Part shown: positions 58,357 to 64,000 of the stretch, in pieces
Layout of the letters: each line of letters starts with the position of its first letter
Numbering within the stretch: the first letter of the stretch is position 1
NCBI RefSeq assembly: GCF_000173075.1
Contig: NZ_ABVL01000004.1
Coordinates: 459,622-523,621 of the forward strand
DNA from: Chthoniobacter flavus Ellin428
GTDB taxonomy: Bacteria; Verrucomicrobiota; Verrucomicrobiia; Chthoniobacterales; Chthoniobacteraceae
Direction: 5' to 3'
Length of the DNA stretch: 64,000 bases
Position numbers and translations under genes: made by a program
The notes under the pieces: generated by a model
What the model was told of the DNA's origin: nothing
The model's database searches: none
The model's input: the letters and a program-made list of their open reading frames with translations, nothing else

Positions 58357-58404
58357 AAAAAAGCCCCCGGCACAGCCTCACACAGGATGAGGAAAACCGA
58401 GGGC
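58357..58404 (-). terminator. Rho-independent terminator below the cobalamin riboswitch
   Basis: On the minus strand, GCCCTCGG pairs with CCGGGGGC (58397-58404 with 58363-58370), enclosing a second stem CCTCA-N7-TGAGG (58388-58392 with 58376-58380), and is followed by TTTTTT (58357-58362). It sits between the riboswitch and dcd, so it fits a transcription-attenuating expression platform. Confidence 0.8.
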
Positions 58405-58519
58405 GGCAGGGCGCATGAATCGCAGAGCGATGGAGTGCGTCTTGAAGCGATCAGGATCTCATCCGGTCGTTTGGCGCGACCGTTGGTTTCGGCCCGTGAT
58501 GAGCGGGCGGGATGAGGGT

Positions 58520-58690
58520 GAAAAAGCAGGTCTTCTGGCTTCGAGGTTGTCCTACTCGCCCCGCCTTTCCGCGTCTCTACGCAGTGGCTCTACATGGGGC
58601 TTTCGTCGCTCGTTACAGCGGCGCTAACCGTTCGGGATTTACACCCGATTCCCTATTCTCCCGAGGCCGTGACCGCGGGCACTTTTTCAC
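58520..58690 (-). promoter_or_regulatory. Cobalamin (B12) riboswitch
   Basis: Read on the minus strand the conserved blocks appear in order: GGGAATCGGGTGTAAATCCC (about 58653 down to 58634), GCCGCTGTAAC (about 58621 to 58611), GCCACTG (58588-58582) and the B12 box AAGCCAGAAGACCTGC (58541-58526). These match the core of the AdoCbl/cobalamin aptamer. It is oriented toward dcd and nrdA, not toward metE, which runs away on the other strand. With the terminator at 58357-58404 it should switch transcription off when B12 is plentiful. A hairpin ACCAC/GTGGT at 58698-58717 precedes it. Confidence 0.94.
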
Positions 58691-58788
58691 TAAGCTACCA
58701 CTATATGTTGTGGTGGTATTTCAAAGAACTACCCCATATTGGGTCTGAAGACGGACTCAGGTCAAGAGTTTTTCCGGCTAATTTTCCC

Positions 58789-59703
58789 TCAGGAAAGCGG
58801 TTCGATTCCTTTTAGCGTGGAAAAGCTGACCGCGCGCATGATGCGCAGGAATTCCTCCATGTAAGCCATTCTCGAGGCGGCTTGGGTAGTGGCCGCGTAG
58901 AGCCGGCTCTGCAGCCCGCTTTTCCCCACTGGTTTCCACACCACATAGTGGCGATCGAGATAAGGCTGCACGGCCCATCCCGGCAGCGCCGCGATGCCGC
59001 GTCCACTGGCGACCAATTGAAGAATGGCCACGGTCATTTGCGTCGTGCGCCGGACCGGATTCACTTTGGCCGGGAGCAAGACCTCACGCACCAGGTCGAG
59101 CCGGTCATCGGGAATCGGATAAGTGACGAGCGTTTCGGACTTGAAATCGCGAGCCGTGAGATAGGGTTTGCGCGTCAGGGGATGATGACGGGAGAGCAGC
59201 CCGAGCACTTCGTAGGCAAAGAGCGGATGAAAGACGACATTGGGCCGCTTGAGGGCGTGGGAAACGATGACCAGATCCGCGCGGTTTTCGCCGAGCAGTC
59301 CGAGAGGATCCGCATGAAAACCGGAGACCAAATCCAGCTCCACCTGCGGCCAGTGTTCGCGGAAAGCGTCCATGGCCGGCATCAGCCAGTCGAAACACGA
59401 GTGGCACTCCACGGCGATGCGCAGCTGCCCGGCCTGGCCTTGGGCGATTCGGGCGAGGTCGCGCTCGCCATCCTGCACGCATCGGGTCACCTGATAGGCG
59501 AGCTCGACGAAACGCTCCCCTGCCGCGGTCAAGCGCAAGGGAACGCTCTTTCGTTCGAAGAGTTCGATCTCGTAGTGCTGTTCCACGGCGCGAATCTGAT
59601 GCGACACCGCCGGCTGGGAGAGATGCACTCGTTTGGCGGCCTTGGAGAGGTTCCCGGTTTCGGCCAGGGCGACGATGGTTTTTAAATGGCGGATCTCGAG
59701 CAT
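58789..59703 (-). CDS. metR: LysR-family regulator of methionine biosynthesis (MetR-like)
   Basis: A 304-residue LysR protein starting at ATG 59703. The N-terminal helix-turn-helix is in LEIRHLKTIVALAETGNLSK and KRVHLSQPAVSHQIRAVEQH. The effector-binding half has QGQAGQLRIAVECHSCFDWL, where the CHSCFDWL segment is typical of MetR. It is divergent from metE with a 209-bp gap that holds a palindrome at 59861-59883. MetR activates metE with homocysteine as co-inducer in other bacteria. Its 3' end leads into the riboswitch region on the same strand. Confidence 0.9.
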   Translation of the reverse strand: MLEIRHLKTIVALAETGNLSKAAKRVHLSQPAVSHQIRAVEQHYEIELFERKSVPLRLTAAGERFVELAYQVTRCVQDGERDLARIAQGQAGQLRIAVECHSCFDWLMPAMDAFREHWPQVELDLVSGFHADPLGLLGENRADLVIVSHALKRPNVVFHPLFAYEVLGLLSRHHPLTRKPYLTARDFKSETLVTYPIPDDRLDLVREVLLPAKVNPVRRTTQMTVAILQLVASGRGIAALPGWAVQPYLDRHYVVWKPVGKSGLQSRLYAATTQAASRMAYMEEFLRIMRAVSFSTLKGIEPLS

Positions 59704-59860
59704 GGCGCGAAGGGCATTGAATCTAGGAGCACGGAAGAACGCGGCGTTCGTCCTCCGGAGGCGCTTTCGTAGGTGCTCACCGGCGGCTACGCTAATGGCG
59801 GAGGCGCTTCGGGCAAGCTTCGTTGTCTGGAGCATCATCATCAACGCCATGAATGATCAC

Positions 59861-59883
59861 TCTCAAAACGTCGCGTTTTGAGA
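59861..59883. promoter_or_regulatory. 10-bp-arm palindrome between metR and metE
   Basis: TCTCAAAACG-TCG-CGTTTTGAGA, a perfect inverted repeat, 29 bp upstream of metE ATG 59913. It is a likely regulator site for the MetR-like protein or another repressor. It does not match the classical TGAA-N5-TTCA MetR box. Its place inside an alternative longer reading (ATG 59853) is why I start metE at 59913. Confidence 0.6.
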
Positions 59884-59912
59884 ATGAAGCGAATCGCCGG
59901 AAACTGGCTGGA

Positions 59913-62252
59913 ATGAACGAAGTCCTCCTCACTCACAACCTCGGTTTCCCCCGCATCGGCGCACAGCGCGAACTCAAGCGCGCCACGGAGGCCTACTGGA
60001 AAGGCCAGCTCTCGGAAGAAGAACTCTTCAAGACGGGCGCGGAGTTGCGTCGCGCCCACTGGCTGAGCCAAAAGGCGGCGGGCATCGACCTGATCCCGTC
60101 GAACGACTTCAGCTTTTACGATCAGATGCTCGACATGAGCTGCCTGTTGGGCAACGTGCCGTCGCGATTCGGCTGGGAGGGTGGAAACGTCGACTTGGCC
60201 TTGCGCTTCCAGATCGCGCGCGGCGTCGCGAGCACCCACGAGGCTGGCTGCGCCTGCGGCCACCAGGCAACGACGGCGAGCGAGATGACCAAGTGGTTCG
60301 ACACGAACTATCATTACATCGTGCCGGAGTTCCGGCCGGATACGGCTTTCCAACTCAGCTCGACCAAGCCGTTCGATGAGTTTGCGGAAGCGCGCGCGCT
60401 CGGCATCACGACGAAGCCTGTACTCGTCGGACCGCTGACCTATCTTTTCCTCGGCAAAGGCCAGGAGGAAGGATTCGATCGGCTGGCTTTGCTGGAGCGC
60501 TTGCTGCCCATCTATGGCGAGATTCTGAGGCGATTGCGCGAGCAGGGTGCGGAGTGGATTCAACTGGATGAACCCTTCCTCGCGCTCGATCTCAGTGCCG
60601 AATGGCAGGCCGCGTTCCTTCCAGCCTATCGTCAACTGCGCCAGGCGGCGCCCGGCGTGAAGCTGCTCCTCGCCACCTACTTCGGCGAGCTTCGGGAGCA
60701 CATCGGCCTGGCGGCGGGTCTACCAGTCGACGCGCTGCATATCGATGCGACCCGCGCCGGGCACGAACTCGATCAAGTTGCCGCGCAACTTCCGAGCCCG
60801 ATGATCCTTTCCGTGGGCGTGGTCGATGGCCGCAACATTTGGAAAAACGACTTCGATCAATCGCAGCGCCTCCTCGACCGGGCGAGGGCCGGGCTGGGAG
60901 CTTCGCGCGTGTGGGTCGCGCCTTCTTGTTCCTTGCTGCACAGCCCGGTTTCCTTGCGACGGGAAACGTCGCTGGACCTCGAGTTGAAGAGTTGGCTGTC
61001 CTTCGCCGAGGAGAAGCTGGCCGAGGTGGCGACCCTCGCCCGGCTCGGCACCCGTGAGGGCAATCCCATGGCCCTGCACCACAATCAGCTCGCCGTGCAA
61101 TCGCGTCGGATCAGCCGGCGCATTCATCGCCCGGAAGTGAAAGCCCGCGCCGCGGCCGTGACGGCCGCGGAGAGCCGGCGGCAATCCCCTTTCGCCGAGC
61201 GGCAGCCAAAGCAGCACGCGGCCTTGCAGCAGCCGCTCTTCCCAACCACCACGATTGGCTCCTTCCCGCAGACGACGGAGGTGCGCAACGCCCGCGCCCG
61301 TTGGAAAAAAGGCGAGCTTTCCGAAGTGGATTACACCGCCTTTCTCCGGCAGAAGACCGTAGAGTGCGTGCGCTTTCAGGAGGCAGCGGGCCTGGACGTG
61401 CTGGTGCACGGCGAGTTTGAACGCAACGACATGGTGGAATACTTCGGCGAACAACTGGATGGCTTCGCCTTCACCACCCATGGCTGGGTACAGAGCTACG
61501 GTTCGCGTTGTGTGAAGCCGCCGATCATTTTCGGCGACGTCCATCGCGCGCATCCGATGACGGTGGAATGGTCCCGCTTCGCGCAAATGCTGACCGCTCG
61601 CCCGATGAAGGGCATGCTCACCGGGCCGATCACCATCCTCCAGTGGAGCTTCGTGCGCGACGACCAGCCGCGTAGCGCCACCGCACGCCAGATCGGCCTT
61701 GCCGTGCGTGACGAGGTGCTCGATCTCGAGGCGGCTGGGATTCGGGTGATCCAGATCGACGAGCCGGCCTTGCGCGAGGGGCTGCCGTTGCGACGGGGCG
61801 ATTGGCGGGAGTACCTCGCCTGGGCCACCGAAGCATTCCGCATTTCCGCGGCCGGCGTCCGCGATGAGACGCAGATCCACACGCACATGTGTTACTGCGA
61901 GTTCAATGACATCATCGCATCCATAGCCGCGCTCGATGCGGACGTGATTTCCATCGAGACCTCGCGCTCGAACATGGAATTGCTCGAGGCCTTCACCCAC
62001 TTCCGTTACCCGAATGAAGTCGGGCCCGGCGTATGGGATATTCATTCCCCGCGCGTGCCCTCCGTGGAAGAAATGACCGCGCTGCTGGAGAAAGCCGCCG
62101 CCGTTTTGCCGGTGCGGAATCTGTGGGTAAATCCCGACTGCGGTCTCAAAACCCGCGGCTGGGAGGAAACGAAGGCGGCGTTGAAAAACATGATCGAGGC
62201 CGCCCGCCAGCTGCGGACTCGAGCCGGCGCGCCCCAGTCGGCGCCGCGCTGA
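59913..62252 (+). CDS. metE: Cobalamin-independent methionine synthase
   Basis: A 779-residue enzyme transferring a methyl group from 5-methyltetrahydrofolate to homocysteine. The N-terminal folate-binding barrel has LTHNLGFPRIGAQRELKRAT, NDFSFYDQML and LDEPFLALDL; the C-terminal zinc barrel has FPTTTIGSFPQTTEVR, EFERNDMVEYFGEQLDGFAF, HTHMCYCEFND and NPDCGLKTRGWEE, with the zinc-binding His/Cys/Glu/Cys set. ATG 59913 is used. Activated by MetR in other bacteria. It is followed by metF after 13 bp. MetE needs no B12, fitting the B12 theme of the neighbouring riboswitch, although the riboswitch points the other way. Confidence 0.97.
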   Translation: MNEVLLTHNLGFPRIGAQRELKRATEAYWKGQLSEEELFKTGAELRRAHWLSQKAAGIDLIPSNDFSFYDQMLDMSCLLGNVPSRFGWEGGNVDLALRFQIARGVASTHEAGCACGHQATTASEMTKWFDTNYHYIVPEFRPDTAFQLSSTKPFDEFAEARALGITTKPVLVGPLTYLFLGKGQEEGFDRLALLERLLPIYGEILRRLREQGAEWIQLDEPFLALDLSAEWQAAFLPAYRQLRQAAPGVKLLLATYFGELREHIGLAAGLPVDALHIDATRAGHELDQVAAQLPSPMILSVGVVDGRNIWKNDFDQSQRLLDRARAGLGASRVWVAPSCSLLHSPVSLRRETSLDLELKSWLSFAEEKLAEVATLARLGTREGNPMALHHNQLAVQSRRISRRIHRPEVKARAAAVTAAESRRQSPFAERQPKQHAALQQPLFPTTTIGSFPQTTEVRNARARWKKGELSEVDYTAFLRQKTVECVRFQEAAGLDVLVHGEFERNDMVEYFGEQLDGFAFTTHGWVQSYGSRCVKPPIIFGDVHRAHPMTVEWSRFAQMLTARPMKGMLTGPITILQWSFVRDDQPRSATARQIGLAVRDEVLDLEAAGIRVIQIDEPALREGLPLRRGDWREYLAWATEAFRISAAGVRDETQIHTHMCYCEFNDIIASIAALDADVISIETSRSNMELLEAFTHFRYPNEVGPGVWDIHSPRVPSVEEMTALLEKAAAVLPVRNLWVNPDCGLKTRGWEETKAALKNMIEAARQLRTRAGAPQSAPR

Positions 62253-62265
62253 CCACCCAACGCTA

Positions 62266-63144
62266 ATGCACATTCAGGATATCCTCGCGAGGAACAAGAC
62301 CTCCATCTCGCTCGAATTTTTCCCTCCGCGAACTCCGGAAAGCAGCGAACGCCTTTTCCAAACCATCGCGGAACTCGCGCCATTTGCGCCTTCGTTTGCC
62401 AGCGTGACGTATGGTGCCGGCGGCGCCACGCGGGAACTCACGCATGATCTCGTGGTCAGGCTTCGCCGAACGACCGCCCTTGATCCGATTCCGCACCTGA
62501 CTTGCGTGGGGCATACGGCGGAAGACATTCACGCGGTGCTCGCACGATACGCCGCCGCCGGAGTGAGCAACCTCCTCGCGTTACGCGGTGATTTGCCCCA
62601 GGGCTCAGCCGCCAGCGCGAGCTCCTTTGCCCAAGCCGCCGATTTGGTCGGTGCCATTCGGGCATTCAAACATCCGCACGAGACCCGCGGCTTTGGCATC
62701 GGGGTCGCCGGTTTTCCGGACGGGCACCCGCTCACCCCGAATCGGCTGAGAGAGATGGATCACCTCAAGGCGAAAGTCGACGCCGGCGCCGACTACATTT
62801 GCACCCAACTCTTTTTCGACAATCACAGCTTCCACGACTTCCGCGAGCGTTGCGAACTCGGGGGAATTCGTGCGCCGATTCTCGCCGGCGTCATGCCAGT
62901 CACGACCCTCTCCGGCCTGCAGCGCATGGCGGAGCTGGCGGCTGGTGTCCGCATTCCGGCGAAGCTTCTCAAGCGGCTGGCGGCTTCGGGAAACGACCCT
63001 CACGCGGTGGCGGAGATCGGCATCCAATACGCCATCGAACAATGCGCGGACTTGCTACGCCATGGCGTTTCGGGAATCCACCTCTACACGCTCAATCAAT
63101 CGGCGGCTTCCGTCCGCATCCTGCGCAGCCTGGAGCGCCCCTAA
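62266..63144 (+). CDS. metF: 5,10-methylenetetrahydrofolate reductase
   Basis: A 292-residue FAD enzyme supplying 5-methyl-THF to MetE. Family blocks: ISLEFFPPRTPESSERLF, SVTYGAGGATRELT, IPHLTCVGHTAEDI, NLLALRGDLPQG, and ADYICTQLFFDNHSF. Length is typical. It is 13 bp behind metE and is clearly in the same operon. An IS1634-type transposase starts 150 bp after its stop. Confidence 0.97.
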   Translation: MHIQDILARNKTSISLEFFPPRTPESSERLFQTIAELAPFAPSFASVTYGAGGATRELTHDLVVRLRRTTALDPIPHLTCVGHTAEDIHAVLARYAAAGVSNLLALRGDLPQGSAASASSFAQAADLVGAIRAFKHPHETRGFGIGVAGFPDGHPLTPNRLREMDHLKAKVDAGADYICTQLFFDNHSFHDFRERCELGGIRAPILAGVMPVTTLSGLQRMAELAAGVRIPAKLLKRLAASGNDPHAVAEIGIQYAIEQCADLLRHGVSGIHLYTLNQSAASVRILRSLERP

Positions 63145-63294
63145 CCCAAGTTCGACAGTCGTTAGGGATAAAAAGCTTTTTCCGTGAGGGGATGTTGGGT
63201 TGGCTTCTGGAGAGGCGGTTGGTTGTCAGGGATTGGATGTTGTAGTGGAGACCGCCGCCTTGCTGGAGCAGAGAGGAAAGGGGCAAGCTGGGGC

Positions 63295-64000
63295 ATGTTT
63301 TTGCGGCGCAATCGCAGACAGAAGAACGGTCAACAATACGAGTATTGGACTTTGGTGGAGAGTCACCGCACGGAGCGCGGGCCGCGGCAGCGGGTGGTGG
63401 CGACGCTAGGCAAACTGCCCGGACTCGACGAAGAGGAACGGGCCGGCTGGGAGGAGATAGCGCGTTTACTGGATGGGGATGGGGCGCCTGCGGAGCCCAC
63501 GCCGCCGGGAGATCTTTTTGGATCGCCGGCCGCGCCACCGTCCCTACCGCCGCCGCAGTGGGCGCAGGTGGATCTTTCTCGCGTGCGCGTGGAACGGTTG
63601 CGGCAGTTTGGCCAGGTCTATTTAGCCTTGGCGCTTTGGCGGCGCTTGGGATTGCACGATTTTTTCTTCGCGCATCTACGGCGCGGGCGCGAGGAAATCG
63701 ATTGGGCGACGGTGGCCGCCATTCTTTGTATCGGCCGGTTTTGCGCGCAGGCTTCCGAACTGGCGCTGAGCGAGCGATGGTATGGGCAGACCGCTCTCGA
63801 CGACCTGCTGGGCGTTGGTGTCGAAGCGGTTTATGACAACCGGCTCTACCGCGGCCTCGATGCGCTTCTACCTTTGCGCCAGGCCCTCTTTGGTCATCTC
63901 AAGGAGCGCTACGAAAGCCTCTCTTGGCCAGCGCTTCGAGTTCCTGTTGTATGACATCACCAGCACTTACTTTGAAGGCCAGTGTGCGGGCAACCCTCAA
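63295..64000 (+). CDS. IS1634-family (IS4-like) transposase, cut by window end and frameshifted
   Basis: About 220 residues are readable from ATG 63295 (RRNRRQKNGQQYEYWTLVES, RQRVVATLGKLPGLDEEERA). The family core starts with WATVAAILCIGRFCAQASEL and WYGQTALDDLLGV. The frame then closes at 63954, but shifting at about 63921-63923 gives ESLFGQRFEFLLYDITSTYF EG..., the catalytic DDE-type first Asp segment. One extra base there is the likely cause. The right end lies outside the window, so I cannot name the inverted repeats. The 150 bp before it contain no gene. Confidence 0.82.

Noticed and set aside
58520..58690. Cobalamin riboswitch assigned to metE
   Set aside because: metE is the usual target, but all aptamer blocks read 5'-3' on the minus strand, away from metE and toward dcd/nrdA.

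Overview
The window looks like GC-rich chromosome from a member of the Verrucomicrobiota (inference). The support is a giant autotransporter-type beta-strand-repeat protein with a PEP-CTERM tail, a DUF4838 glycoside-hydrolase-like secreted protein, a Tat-exported Gfo/Idh/MocA oxidoreductase, a HTH_34 regulator and few obvious Shine-Dalgarno sequences. I see no rRNA, tRNA or CRISPR array.

Layout. 1-1659: tail of a DUF5682/VWA pair, the usual companions of a MoxR-type AAA ATPase. 1708-13240: a 11.5 kb NAD and ADP-ribose locus on the + strand. It holds pncB, nadE and pncA, then three ADP-ribosylglycohydrolases, an NrtR-type NUDIX regulator, the RNA 2'-phosphotransferase KptA, a bacterial-type PARG, an SPFH protein and a divergent NAD kinase. 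Two matching operator-like palindromes precede pncB and pncA. 13244-24444: GH15 hydrolase, lone receiver protein, DUF4838 protein and the giant repeat protein. 24481-32035 (- strand): a six-gene, tightly packed operon for hydroxyproline and proline-peptide use. It encodes a DapA-like deaminase, X-Pro aminopeptidase, 4-hydroxyproline epimerase, S9 peptidase, D-amino-acid/D-hydroxyproline dehydrogenase and an AraC regulator with a PAS-like domain. 32133-34559: a 212-bp inverted-repeat element followed by modCBA. 34650-43738: DUF697 protein, GT-C-like membrane protein, PrxQ/Bcp, CHASE2 adenylate cyclase divergent from a FecR protein and an outer-membrane barrel, and a large unknown protein. 43804-54114: pgsA, der, a small antitoxin-like protein, a membrane protein/HTH_34 pair with a 17-bp-arm palindrome, ispH, a DUF4173-like membrane protein, two tandem ferritin-like proteins, a DUF2007/zinc-ribbon protein, the Gfo/Idh/MocA protein and a DUF2237 protein. 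54149-63144: a long inverted repeat, class I nrdA and dcd on the - strand below a clear cobalamin riboswitch and terminator, then metR-like/metE/metF. 63295-end: a truncated IS1634-type transposase.

How the parts fit. The NAD block can make NAD from nicotinate or nicotinamide, phosphorylate it, and remove ADP-ribose from proteins or nucleic acids, under a regulator whose family senses ADP-ribose-type ligands. The riboswitch predicts that the B12-independent ribonucleotide reductase is shut off when B12 is present, implying a B12-dependent class II enzyme elsewhere.

Quality warning. At least eleven single-base indels break otherwise excellent reading frames in seven genes (the repeat protein, pepP, the GT-C protein, the cyclase, der, the HTH_34-linked membrane protein, nrdA, and the transposase as an eighth). 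Several lie in short C, G or T runs, and der is normally essential, so I read most of them as sequencing or assembly errors rather than true pseudogenes. Broken genes are listed once over their full span.
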